From positions 1 to 58,615 of the forward strand of contig NZ_SORE01000035.1 in assembly GCF_004366595.1 (NCBI RefSeq): 58,615 nucleotides of DNA. The letters run 5' to 3'. The translations under genes were made by a program, and so were the position numbers. Below the pieces are notes generated by a model. It was not told the DNA's origin. It saw nothing but the letters and a program-made list of their open reading frames with translations, and made no database searches. Below, one piece after another: positions 42,161-51,060 of the stretch (position 1 is the first letter of the stretch; each line of letters opens with the position of its first letter). The DNA is from Paraburkholderia rhizosphaerae (lineage in GTDB: Bacteria > Pseudomonadota > Gammaproteobacteria > Burkholderiales > Burkholderiaceae).

Positions 42161-43117
42161 ATGACCCAACGTATCCGCCGCCGCATCCTTGCCGCCGGCC
42201 TCGCCATCACTGCCGCCGCCGCGTTACCCGCGTTGCCGGCGCACGCGCAGGCCGCGAAAAAACCCAAAGTTGCGCTCGTCATGAAGTCGCTCGCGAACGA
42301 GTTCTTCCTGACCATGGAAAACGGCGCGAAGGAATATCAACGCCACAACTCGGGCACCTTCGACCTGATCACAAACGGCATCAAGGACGAAACCGACACC
42401 GCGGGCCAGATCCGCATCGTCGAGCAGATGATCGTGTCGAAGGTCGATGCGATCGTACTCGCGCCGGCCGATTCGAAGGCGCTGGTGCCGGTCGTCAAGA
42501 AAGCGGTCGATGCCGGCATCATCGTTGTCAATATTGACAACCGGCTCGACCCGGATGTGCTGAAGTCGAAGGATCTGAACGTCCCGTTCGTCGGTCCTGA
42601 CAACCGCAAGGGCGCGCAGAAAGTCGGCGACTATCTCGCGCAGCGGCTGAAGGCGGGCGACGAAGTCGGCATCATCGAAGGCGTATCGACGACCACCAAC
42701 GCGCAGCAGCGCACTGCGGGCTTCAAGGATGCGATGCAGAAGGTCGGCGCGAAGGTCGTGTCGGTGCAATCGGGCGAGTGGGAAATCGACAAGGGCAATG
42801 CGGTCGCATCGGCGATGCTCAACGAATACCCGAATCTGCGGGCGCTGCTGTGCGGCAATGACAATATGGCGATCGGCGCGGTGTCGGCGGTGCGCGCGGC
42901 GGGCCGGCAGGGCAAGGTGTATGTGGTTGGCTATGACAACATCAATGCGATCAGGCCGATGCTCAAGGATGGCCGTGTGCTCGCGACCGCCGACCAGTTC
43001 GCGGCGAAGCAGGCGGTATTCGGCATCGATACGGCGCTGAAAGCGCTGAGCGAGCACAAGAAGCAATCGCAGTTGTCCGGCGTGATCGAGACGCCGGTGG
43101 AACTCGTGACAAAGTAG
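42161..43117 (+). CDS. rbsB: Ribose-type ABC transporter substrate-binding protein
   Basis: This 318-residue secreted protein has a signal peptide ending AHAQA (about 30) and a two-lobe type I fold. Typical sugar-pocket segments are KVALVMKSLANEFFLTMENG, VNIDNRLDPDV, EGVSTTTNAQQRTAGFKD and VVGYDNINAIRPML. It would capture ribose or a related pentose in the periplasm and pass it to the permease. ATG 42161 follows ACAGGAGATCACGC, a strong ribosome site. The next gene is 374 bp away, longer than usual for such an operon. Confidence 0.88.
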   Translation: MTQRIRRRILAAGLAITAAAALPALPAHAQAAKKPKVALVMKSLANEFFLTMENGAKEYQRHNSGTFDLITNGIKDETDTAGQIRIVEQMIVSKVDAIVLAPADSKALVPVVKKAVDAGIIVVNIDNRLDPDVLKSKDLNVPFVGPDNRKGAQKVGDYLAQRLKAGDEVGIIEGVSTTTNAQQRTAGFKDAMQKVGAKVVSVQSGEWEIDKGNAVASAMLNEYPNLRALLCGNDNMAIGAVSAVRAAGRQGKVYVVGYDNINAIRPMLKDGRVLATADQFAAKQAVFGIDTALKALSEHKKQSQLSGVIETPVELVTK

Positions 43118-43491
43118 ACGCAGATCGGCTGGATGAACTGCGTGGGTGGCGCAAGCGAAACGCAACCCGTGAGAAAGCCAACGGCAAAAGAGCGGCGCCG
43201 CGCACTAGCGAACCGGCGCGACGCGCGCCTCGAAGCATGGAAGTTGCGCCGTACTTTTTCGCAATCGCCGCATCGTCTTGCGCCAATTCAACAATTGCTA
43301 AAGAAATCCGCTGTGCGGCCGATATCGGGTTAAGCGTCATGACGGCTGGCGGGGCATAGCAATGCCTCGCGTAATCCGCAAACGAAATCCGCGCAGCATG
43401 GCGACATGACATGCGTGGCTGCCCGGCGCCGCAACGCCCGTCGTACAACGGCGGACGAAACCCGACGCGGCGGCCCGGAACCTTGATCACA
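43118..43491. other. Long intergenic gap inside the rbs operon
   Basis: These 374 bases separate rbsB from rbsA. I see no convincing gene and no strong terminator. It could carry a secondary promoter or a processing site that lets rbsB be expressed more than the membrane genes. Confidence 0.3.
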
Positions 43492-45078
43492 ATGGATTCG
43501 ACCGACCACGACGCATTGACTGCCGTGTTGTCAGTCACCGGAATCGGCAAGACCTATGCCGAACCGGTGCTTTCCGATGTCGCGCTTACGCTGCGCGCCG
43601 GCGAAGTGCTGGCGTTAACCGGCGAAAACGGCGCGGGCAAAAGCACGCTGTCGAAGATCATCGGCGGACTGGTCGCGCCCACTGCCGGCGCAATGCGGCT
43701 CGCCGGCGCGCCGTACGCACCGGCCAGTCGAACCGACGCGGAAGCGCTCGGCGTCCGCATGGTGATGCAGGAGCTGAATCTGCTGCCGACGCTGTCGGTT
43801 GCCGAGAACCTGTTTCTGAACCGCTTGCCGAAGCGTGGCGGCATTCCGCTCGGCTGGATCGACCGGCGTCGTCTGCACGACGATGCGCGCGATGCGATGG
43901 CGCAAGTCGGGCTCGAAGCGATCGACCCGGACACGCTGGTCGGCGAGCTGGGCATCGGTCATCAGCAGATGGTCGAGATCGCGCGCAACCTGATCGGCGA
44001 TTGCCGCGTGCTCATTCTGGACGAACCGACCGCGATGCTGACGGCTCGCGAAGTCGACCTGCTGTTCGAACAGATCGACCGGCTGAAGGCGCGCGGCGTC
44101 GCGCTCGTCTATATCTCGCACCGGCTCGAGGAACTCGCGCGGGTCGCCGAACGTGTCGCGGTGCTGCGCGACGGCAGGCTCGTGTGCGTCGACGCGATGG
44201 CGAACCTGACGAGCGACCAGATCGTCACGCTGATGGTCGGCCGCGAGCTTGGCGAGCGGATCGATCTTGGCGAACGCCGGATCGGCGCGCCGCTGCTGAA
44301 GGTCGATGGACTCGGTCGAGCCGATGTGGTGCGCGACGTCACGTTCGACGTGCGCGCAGGCGAAATTTTTGGCATCAGCGGGCTGATCGGCGCGGGCCGC
44401 ACCGAACTGATGCGCCTGATTTACGGCGCCGATGCGAAGGATCGCGGCACGGTGTCGTTGTCCGCCGCGCCGGGCATGGCGCCCGCGCCGGTGCGGATCG
44501 CGTCGCCGGCCGATGCGGTGCGCCACGGCATTGCGCTGATCACCGAAGACCGCAAGGGCGAAGGATTGTTGCTGCCGCAACCAGTGGCCGCGAACATCTC
44601 GCTCGGTAACATCGGCAGCGTCGCGCCGCATGGCGTCGTTGACCCGAAGCGCGAAAACGCGCTCGCGAACCGGCAGATCGACACACTGCGGATTCGCACG
44701 TCCGGGCCCGCGCAGCCGGTCGGCGAGTTGTCCGGCGGCAACCAGCAGAAGGTCGTGATCGGCCGCTGGCTCGCGCGCGATTGCACGGTGCTGCTGTTCG
44801 ACGAGCCGACGCGCGGCATCGACGTTGGCGCGAAGTTCGATATTTACGGTTTGATGGGAGCGCTCGCACGCGAGGGGCGCGCGCTAGTCGTCGTGTCGAG
44901 CGATCTGCGCGAGCTGATGCTGATCTGCGACCGGATCGGCGTGATGTCGGCGGGCCGGATGACGGGCATTTTCGAGCGCGATGCATGGTCGCAGGACGCG
45001 CTGCTGGCGGCGGCGTTCGCCGGTTATCGAAGCCGCGATGCGCTGCTCGCGACGCACCCTGCGGGAGCGCTGTCGTGA
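43492..45078 (+). CDS. rbsA: Ribose ABC transporter ATP-binding protein (two NBDs)
   Basis: This 528-residue protein has two fused nucleotide-binding domains. The first has a full Walker A (TGENGAGKSTLSKIIGG, about 40-56), a degenerate signature (ELGIGHQQMVEIA) and VLILDEPTAM. The second has the degenerate P-loop LIGAGRTEL typical of RbsA-like proteins, a good signature ELSGGNQQKV and LLFDEPTRGID. It powers the RbsC permease. ATG 43492 is used; upstream residues to 43411 lack similarity. The stop overlaps the rbsC start as GTGA. Confidence 0.92.
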   Translation: MDSTDHDALTAVLSVTGIGKTYAEPVLSDVALTLRAGEVLALTGENGAGKSTLSKIIGGLVAPTAGAMRLAGAPYAPASRTDAEALGVRMVMQELNLLPTLSVAENLFLNRLPKRGGIPLGWIDRRRLHDDARDAMAQVGLEAIDPDTLVGELGIGHQQMVEIARNLIGDCRVLILDEPTAMLTAREVDLLFEQIDRLKARGVALVYISHRLEELARVAERVAVLRDGRLVCVDAMANLTSDQIVTLMVGRELGERIDLGERRIGAPLLKVDGLGRADVVRDVTFDVRAGEIFGISGLIGAGRTELMRLIYGADAKDRGTVSLSAAPGMAPAPVRIASPADAVRHGIALITEDRKGEGLLLPQPVAANISLGNIGSVAPHGVVDPKRENALANRQIDTLRIRTSGPAQPVGELSGGNQQKVVIGRWLARDCTVLLFDEPTRGIDVGAKFDIYGLMGALAREGRALVVVSSDLRELMLICDRIGVMSAGRMTGIFERDAWSQDALLAAAFAGYRSRDALLATHPAGALS

Positions 45079-46160
45079 TCGAATCGCCGCGCGTCCCGAT
45101 GAGCGAGGAGCCACGCGCAGGCGGCAGCGGTGCGCCGGCAACCGGCACGCGCGGCGCGGCGCCTTCCGCGTCGCCCGTCGCGCACGACCCGTCCGCGCCG
45201 CTCGCGAGCGGCAAGCCGGCGGGCACGCGCCTCGGGTTCTCGAATTACCTCGGGCTGGCTGGCGCGCTCGCCGCGATGATCGTGCTGTTTTCGTTGCTGA
45301 GCTCGCATTTTCTGACCTACGACACGTTCAGCACGATCGCGAACCAGATTCCCGATCTCGTCGTGATGGCCGTCGGCATGACCTTCGTGCTGATCATCGC
45401 GGGGATCGATCTGTCGGTCGGCTCGGTACTCGCGCTAGGCGCATCGGTGGTGAGCGTCGCGACGCTGAAGTGGGGTTGGGGGCCGCTACCGGCGGCCGTG
45501 CTCGGTCTGGCGGCCGCCGCGCTAACCGGCACGCTGACCGGCGCGGTCACGGTTGGCTGGCGGATTCCGTCGTTTATCGTGTCGCTGGGTGTGCTCGAAG
45601 CGGCGCGAGGAGTTGCGTACCAGATCACGAACTCGCGCACCGCATACATCGGCGACGCGTTCGATTTCCTGTCGAACCCGATCGCGGTCGGCATCTCGCC
45701 GGCGTTCCTGATCGCGGTCGCGGTGATGGTCGTCGCGCAACTGGTGCTCACGCGCACCGTGTTCGGCCGCTATCTTGTCGGCATCGGCACGAACGAGGAA
45801 GCGGTGCGTCTCGCGGGCGTGAATCCGCGTCCGTACAAGGTGATTGTATTTGCGTTGATGGGCGCGCTGTCCGGGCTCGCGGCGCTATTCCAGATCTCGC
45901 GGCTCGAGGCCGCCGACCCGAACGCGGGCGTCGGTCTCGAACTGCAGGTGATCGCGGCCGTCGTGATCGGCGGCACGAGCCTGATGGGCGGGCGCGGTTC
46001 GGTGATCAGCACGTTTTTTGGCGTGTTGATCATCTCGGTTCTGGCCGCGGGACTCGCGCAAATTGGCGCAAATGAGCCAACCAAGCGCATCATTACGGGT
46101 GCGGTGATTGTCGTGGCGGTTGTGCTCGACACGTATCGCAGCCGCCGCAAACGGGCGTGA
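45075..46160 (+). CDS. rbsC: Ribose ABC transporter permease
   Basis: This 361-residue protein from GTG 45075 overlaps the rbsA stop. A second start, ATG 45099 (MSEEPRA), is possible. The first 60 residues are a hydrophilic Ala/Gly/Pro-rich extension not typical of RbsC. Then about ten helices follow with family motifs GMTFVLIIAGIDLSVGSVLA, PSFIVSLGVLEAARGVAYQI, FGRYLVGIGTNEEAVRLAG and GGTSLMGGRGSV. It forms the membrane channel of the sugar importer. The gene is tightly coupled to rbsA. Confidence 0.9.
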   Translation: MIESPRVPMSEEPRAGGSGAPATGTRGAAPSASPVAHDPSAPLASGKPAGTRLGFSNYLGLAGALAAMIVLFSLLSSHFLTYDTFSTIANQIPDLVVMAVGMTFVLIIAGIDLSVGSVLALGASVVSVATLKWGWGPLPAAVLGLAAAALTGTLTGAVTVGWRIPSFIVSLGVLEAARGVAYQITNSRTAYIGDAFDFLSNPIAVGISPAFLIAVAVMVVAQLVLTRTVFGRYLVGIGTNEEAVRLAGVNPRPYKVIVFALMGALSGLAALFQISRLEAADPNAGVGLELQVIAAVVIGGTSLMGGRGSVISTFFGVLIISVLAAGLAQIGANEPTKRIITGAVIVVAVVLDTYRSRRKRA

Positions 46161-46284
46161 CGGGTGGACGTGGCACATGGGAAAACGCGTGCGGCGGGTA
46201 CGTGAGGCGTTACGCGGGCGGACGGCCGCGCCGCGGACCGGCCGCATCGATGAGCAGTGAAAACAGGCAGGGGAGCAACAGGTT

Positions 46285-47316
46285 ATGGCGACGATCAAGG
46301 ATGTAGCGGCAGCGGCAGGCGTGTCGTTCACGACGGTGTCGCATGTCGTGAACAATTCGCGGCCGGTATCGGCGGATGTGCGCGCGAAGGTTGAACGCGC
46401 GATCCACCAGCTGAACTACGTGCCGTCGGCAGTCGCGCGCTCGCTGAAGGCGCGCTCGACCGCGACGATCGGCCTCGTGGTGCCGAACAGCACGAATCCG
46501 TACTTCGCGGAGCTTGCGCGCGGCATCGAGGACGGTTGCGCGCGCAACGGCTACTGCGTGTTCTTCTGCAACTCGGACGACGATCCGTCGAAGCAGCGCA
46601 GCTACTTGCGCGTGCTACAGGAAAAGCGCATCGACGGGCTGATCGTCGCGTCCGCCGGCGACGACGCAGTGCTGGCGAAGACGCTGGCCGATTCGCGCGA
46701 ACCGCTCGTGATTGTCGATCGGAACATCGAAGGGGTGAACGCGGACCTCGTGCAGATCGATCACGAGAAGGGCGCGTATCTGGCGACGCGCCATCTATTG
46801 CAGCTTGGCCACGTGAAGATCGGCTGTATTACCGGACCGGTCGAGACCGCGGTCAGCGCGATGCGCGTACATGGCTTTATTCGCGCGATGGCCGAGCGGG
46901 GCATCGAAATCGCGCCGGATGCGATCGTCGAAAGCGATTTTTCCGGCATGGGCGGCCACTGGGCCGCGAGCCGGCTGTTCGACACCGTGCAACCGTCGGC
47001 GATTTTCGCGTGCAACGACATGATGGGTATCGGCGCGCTGCGCGCCGCGGCCGAGCGCGGTATCGACGTGCCGCGCGACTGCTCGGTCATCGGTTTCGAC
47101 GACATCGAGCTTGGCAGTTTCACGTACCCGGCACTGTCGACGGTCGGGCAATCGGTGCGTGCGCTCGGCGATATGGCCGCGCAGACGCTGATCGAACGGA
47201 TCACCGGCAGCGTGACGAGCGCGCCTGGCCGGCGTCGCGTGATTGCGCCGCGTCTCGTGCTGCGCGAATCGACCGCGGCCTGGGGCGGCGCACGCCGTAG
47301 TGGCGTCGCCGCGTAA
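46285..47316 (+). CDS. rbsR: LacI-family repressor of the ribose cluster
   Basis: This 343-residue protein starts MATIKDVAAAAGVSFTTVSH, the exact LacI HTH opening, and continues VVNNSRPVSADVRAKVERAI with a hinge helix. A type I periplasmic-binding-like sensor domain follows (LGHVKIGCITGPVETAVSAM). It lies inside the rbs cluster between permease and kinase. The palindrome at 42091 is its likely operator; ribose or a phosphate derivative would release it. ATG 46285 follows AGGGGAGCAACAGGTT. Confidence 0.92.
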   Translation: MATIKDVAAAAGVSFTTVSHVVNNSRPVSADVRAKVERAIHQLNYVPSAVARSLKARSTATIGLVVPNSTNPYFAELARGIEDGCARNGYCVFFCNSDDDPSKQRSYLRVLQEKRIDGLIVASAGDDAVLAKTLADSREPLVIVDRNIEGVNADLVQIDHEKGAYLATRHLLQLGHVKIGCITGPVETAVSAMRVHGFIRAMAERGIEIAPDAIVESDFSGMGGHWAASRLFDTVQPSAIFACNDMMGIGALRAAAERGIDVPRDCSVIGFDDIELGSFTYPALSTVGQSVRALGDMAAQTLIERITGSVTSAPGRRRVIAPRLVLRESTAAWGGARRSGVAA

Positions 47317-47394
47317 GCATTACCGCCGCGCGGTCTGAGCGCATCGGTCAGCGGGACGGCGCTGGGGCAGTGCAACCGGCAACGCAGGGACAAA

Positions 47395-47467
47395 GCGGCA
47401 AAACAGCGCGGCAAAACAGCGCGGCAAAACAGCGCGGCAAAACAGCGCGGCAAAACAGCGCGGCAAC
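47395..47467 (+). repeat. 13-bp tandem repeat, five exact units plus a partial
   Basis: GCGGCAAAACAGC is repeated five times without error (47395-47459) and begins a sixth copy (47460-47467). The array fills the rbsR-rbsK space and ends 39 bp before the kinase start. Perfect identity suggests recent slippage or gene-conversion expansion. There are no unique spacers, so it is not CRISPR. Confidence 0.95.
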
Positions 47468-47506
47468 GAACGGAAGACAACGCTGGAAACAACGTAGGGG
47501 ACAAGC

Positions 47507-48436
47507 TTGGCGGTGAATCAAACGAATGCGCGCGTGGCGGTGGTCGGCAGCCTGAACATGGATCTCGTCGCGCGCGCGCCGCGCATGCCGCAGCCGGGCG
47601 AGACGCTCGCCGGGCGAACCTTCGCGCAGGTACCGGGTGGCAAGGGCGGCAACCAGGCGGTCGCGGCCGCGCGTCTCGGCGCGCAGGTCGCGATGCTCGG
47701 CTGCGTCGGCGCCGACGCGAATGGCGCGCAACTGCGCGCGGGACTCGAGGCAGAGCGGATCGATTGCGCGGCGCTCGAGACCAGCACGACCGCGCCGACT
47801 GGGGTCGCGCTGATTATCGTCGACGACGGCTCGCAGAATTCGATCGTGATCGTCGCTGGCAGCAACGGTGAAGTCACACCGGCGACCATCGCACGCCACG
47901 ACGCGGTGCTGGCCGCCGCCGAGGTCGTGATCTGCCAGCTCGAAACCCCGCCCGATACCGTGCATGCGGCACTGACCGCTGCGCATCGGCACGGCAAGAC
48001 GGTGGTACTGAATCCGGCGCCGGCTGCCGGACCGCTGCCCGCAGCGTGGCTTGCGCTTGTCGATTACCTGATTCCGAACGAACTCGAGGCCGCGACGCTG
48101 ACCGGGCTACCCGTGCGCACGCCGGATGAAGCCGCAGCGGCCGCTGCGGCGTTGCGCGACGCGGGCGCCCGCAATGTGATCGTTACGCTCGGCGCGCAAG
48201 GCGTGCTCGCCGCGCTCGGCGATGCCGCGCCGGTGCATTTTGCCGCGCCGCGCGTGGCCGCCGTGGATACGACCGCGGCAGGCGACACGTTTATCGGCGG
48301 CTTCGCCGCGCAACTCGCGCAACGCGCGCCGCTCGACGATGCGATCCGCTTCGCGCAGCGGGCCGCGGCGCTGTCGGTGACGCGCGCCGGCGCGCAGCCG
48401 TCCATTCCGACGCGCGTGGAAGTCGACGCACGCTGA
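47507..48436 (+). CDS. rbsK: Ribokinase
   Basis: This 309-residue PfkB-family kinase phosphorylates ribose at C5. It has the opening RVAVVGSLNMDLVARAPRMP and PGGKGGNQAVAAARLGA (substrate and signature 1 region). The ATP-site signature is VDTTAAGDTFIGGFAAQL with the catalytic Asp; AAGD replaces the more usual GAGD. The start is TTG 47507, with AGGGGACAAGC in front; GTG 47513 would lose two residues. It is the last gene of the cluster and is preceded by the perfect 13-bp repeat array. Confidence 0.92.
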   Translation: MAVNQTNARVAVVGSLNMDLVARAPRMPQPGETLAGRTFAQVPGGKGGNQAVAAARLGAQVAMLGCVGADANGAQLRAGLEAERIDCAALETSTTAPTGVALIIVDDGSQNSIVIVAGSNGEVTPATIARHDAVLAAAEVVICQLETPPDTVHAALTAAHRHGKTVVLNPAPAAGPLPAAWLALVDYLIPNELEAATLTGLPVRTPDEAAAAAAALRDAGARNVIVTLGAQGVLAALGDAAPVHFAAPRVAAVDTTAAGDTFIGGFAAQLAQRAPLDDAIRFAQRAAALSVTRAGAQPSIPTRVEVDAR

Positions 48437-48640
48437 CGGAGCGCCGCCGCGCCGGTGGCGTCTCGTGTCCTTTCTTCCGGTACCTCCCTTCCTCCTCGAT
48501 CGCTTTCTCGCGAGCCAACCCGTCGCTTGTCCGGCGATGGACCGATTTGCGTATCAGGTATTGCCAATACTACAAATTGATGACGAAATCTTGCAACAAT
48601 TACAATTTACCGACTTGTAATCTTCAGACCATATAAAAAT

Positions 48641-48669
48641 TTCAAGATTTTTAGGCCTCCTGTCGTAAA
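48641..48669 (+). promoter_or_regulatory. Possible sigma-28 (FliA) promoter of the chemoreceptor gene
   Basis: TTCAAG (48641-48646), 15 bases, GTCGTAAA (48662-48669) fits the spacing of the FliA consensus (TAAAG/CAAG-N15-GCCGATAA) with five of eight -10 bases. The surrounding 48540-48650 is markedly AT-rich compared with the window. No gene is seen in 48437-48797. Confidence 0.35.
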
Positions 48670-48797
48670 CAACCTCAAGAGCGCCTCATCCCGGTTCCGG
48701 ATCAAGGCGCCGAGGATCGTCATTGGCAAGCAGTCACCCCACGCCACGCACGGGACTGCGTACGCAGCCATCACTCTCGACAGGGCAGATAAAAAAC

Positions 48798-50606
48798 ATG
48801 GGCAAGGGCATTACGATCAACGCGCGGATTGGCGTCGCAATGGCATTTCTGGCGGTACTCCTCGCGGCGACGAGCGCGCTGGGAATGATAGGCATGAGCC
48901 GCTCGAACCATGCGCTGGAAGACACCTTCAACGGCAACATGCCGGCGGCGGTCGCGATCGACAAGATGGAGATGTACGCGGCCCGTGAACGCCTCGCGCT
49001 CGACCGCGCCGCATTCCTGCTTGGCACGCCGGAGGTCGCCGCGACGCTCGAGCGCGCCCGCACGATGCGTTCGTCGGCGCATGACGGATGGAAACGCTAT
49101 CTCGACATTCCGCACGATGCCAACGAGGACCGCCTCGCGCAGGTCGTGTCGGCCAGGCGCGACGCGCTGTATCAGGCGATGGACGCATTTGTCGCGATCG
49201 TCACCGCGAACGACCGGGACAAACTGGTCGACGGCGCCAAACGCCTGCAAGCGACTTACAACGAGATGGCCAATGCGGCGGCCGAACTGCGCAAATTCCA
49301 GTTCGAATCGTCGAAACAGGATTACGACGCGTCCGAGTCGACCTTCAATACGTTTCGCATCGTCGGTATCGTGACGCTAGCCACCGGCCTGATCGCGGCC
49401 TTCCTTGCCTGGCTGACGCTGCGCCGTGCAATCGCGCGGCCCCTCGCCGACGCGCTTGGCCACTTCGACGCAATCGCCGCAGGCGATCTGCGGCGCCCGG
49501 TGGTCGCGCATTCGCGCGACGAAATGGGCCAGATCATCGATGGCATCGCGAAGATGCAGCGCAGCCTCGTCGCGACCGTGCAATCGGTGCGCAGCGGCAG
49601 CGACTCGATCGCGACCGCCACCCGCGAAATCGCCGCCGGCAATATCGACTTGTCGTCGCGAACCGAGGAGCAGGCGTCCGCACTGCAGCAAACCGCCGCG
49701 AGCATGGAAGAACTCACCGGCACGGTGAAACAGAACGCCGAGAATGCACGCCAGGCGAGCGCGCTGGCCGCGAATGCGTCGGACATCGCGAACAAGGGCA
49801 GCTCGGTAGTCGGACAGGTGGTCGGCACGATGGGCGAGATCAATCAGAGTTCGGCGAAGATCGCCGACATCATCACGATCATCGAAGGCATCGCATTCCA
49901 GACCAATATCCTCGCGCTGAACGCGGCGGTCGAGGCGGCGCGCGCAGGCGAGGAGGGCCGTGGCTTTGCGGTGGTCGCCGGTGAAGTGCGCAGTCTCGCG
50001 CAGCGCTCGTCGGCGGCGGCGAAGGAGATCAAGGAATTGATCGACACCTCTGTCGAACGTGTGCAGTCGGGCTCGGCGCTAGTCGACGAAGCGGGCCGTA
50101 CGATGACCGAAATCATCGGTGCGGTGCAGCGCGTCACCGACATCATGGGTGAGATCGCCGCGGCGTCGTCGGAGCAGAGCGGCGGCATCGACCAGGTCGC
50201 GCGCGCGGTCGCGCAAATGGACGAAGCGACCCAGCAGAATGCCGCGCTCGTCGAGCAGGCAGCGGCTGCCGCGCAATCGCTCGAAGACCAGGCGCAGAAA
50301 CTGCGCACCGCGGTGGCCGTGTTCGACGTCGAAGATGCCGCAATCGCTGCGGATCCATCGCCCGGCAGGACGAGCGCTGCGGTCGCGTCGTTGCGCCGGC
50401 CCGCGGCGCCGGCCGTCGCGCAGCGCGCGCCGCAGCAGAGTTTGCAGAAAGCGGCATACGAGGGCGGGCATAAGCGCGCGCAAAGCGGCGTGCAATCTGC
50501 AGTGCATCACGAAAGCCGCGGCGCGCCGCCGTCGTCCGCTGCACCCGTTCCTGCGCCAGCGGGGCTGTCGGCCAGCGCCACCGACCAGGATTGGGAAACA
50601 TTCTGA
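48798..50606 (+). CDS. Methyl-accepting chemotaxis protein with CheR-tether C-terminus
   Basis: This 602-residue chemoreceptor has a first membrane helix (IGVAMAFLAVLLAATSALGM), a four-helix-bundle periplasmic sensor (about 35-190), a second helix near 190-215, HAMP and a signalling domain. The hairpin tip is IAFQTNILALNAAVEAARAG then EEGRGFAVVAGEVRSLAQRS. An Ala/Pro/Gln-rich linker carries the last residues DWETF, a variant of the NWETF pentapeptide that binds the methyltransferase CheR. ATG 48798 is preferred; a TTG at 48723 would add 25 residues. The ligand is unknown. Confidence 0.93.
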   Translation: MGKGITINARIGVAMAFLAVLLAATSALGMIGMSRSNHALEDTFNGNMPAAVAIDKMEMYAARERLALDRAAFLLGTPEVAATLERARTMRSSAHDGWKRYLDIPHDANEDRLAQVVSARRDALYQAMDAFVAIVTANDRDKLVDGAKRLQATYNEMANAAAELRKFQFESSKQDYDASESTFNTFRIVGIVTLATGLIAAFLAWLTLRRAIARPLADALGHFDAIAAGDLRRPVVAHSRDEMGQIIDGIAKMQRSLVATVQSVRSGSDSIATATREIAAGNIDLSSRTEEQASALQQTAASMEELTGTVKQNAENARQASALAANASDIANKGSSVVGQVVGTMGEINQSSAKIADIITIIEGIAFQTNILALNAAVEAARAGEEGRGFAVVAGEVRSLAQRSSAAAKEIKELIDTSVERVQSGSALVDEAGRTMTEIIGAVQRVTDIMGEIAAASSEQSGGIDQVARAVAQMDEATQQNAALVEQAAAAAQSLEDQAQKLRTAVAVFDVEDAAIAADPSPGRTSAAVASLRRPAAPAVAQRAPQQSLQKAAYEGGHKRAQSGVQSAVHHESRGAPPSSAAPVPAPAGLSASATDQDWETF

Positions 50607-51060
50607 ACCCAGCGCCGGTCGCCATTCTGGCCGGCTGATCACCCGCGGCGGCGCGGCCGCCGCTCGGATTCGCCCAGATTGCCGGCGCGCCACGCTTCTG
50701 CAAGGCCGCCGGCATCGCTGGCGATTCGCTGCTGCAATCCTTTTCGCATTCTCTACACTCGAATTGACCCGCCGTATCTTTGTTCCGGTACATTGGCGGG
50801 CAGGCTGTCGAGTGTCGCTGTCCGATATGTGGACGAGGCGTCCGCTATCGCGGCGCTTTTATGTCTGAAAGCGTACGGAATGCTGCAAATCAGCGTCGAA
50901 AAATGGCTGAAATCCCGCCTGAACCGGTGGCGTTTCATCTTTGCACGATTTCGGCGCATACCGACCTCCGCCAGCCCCGAGCGCACGTTGTTTTTGCCGT
51001 TGTTTTTGCATCCGTATCCGTTCAACGCGCCGTTCAACACGACAGCCAGAAAGGAACGAC
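50607..51060. other. Gene-free interval
   Basis: These 454 bases contain no supported gene; open frames are short and overlap in several directions. A GC-rich inverted repeat lies near 50645-50665, without a T-run. The promoter of the downstream hydratase is not clear. Confidence 0.3.

Noticed and set aside
43133..43333. 66-aa frame in the rbsB-rbsA gap
   Set aside because: Basic, low-complexity product with no ribosome site; no sign of conservation can be seen.
47395..47467. CRISPR array
   Set aside because: Units are contiguous 13-mers without spacers and no cas genes are nearby.
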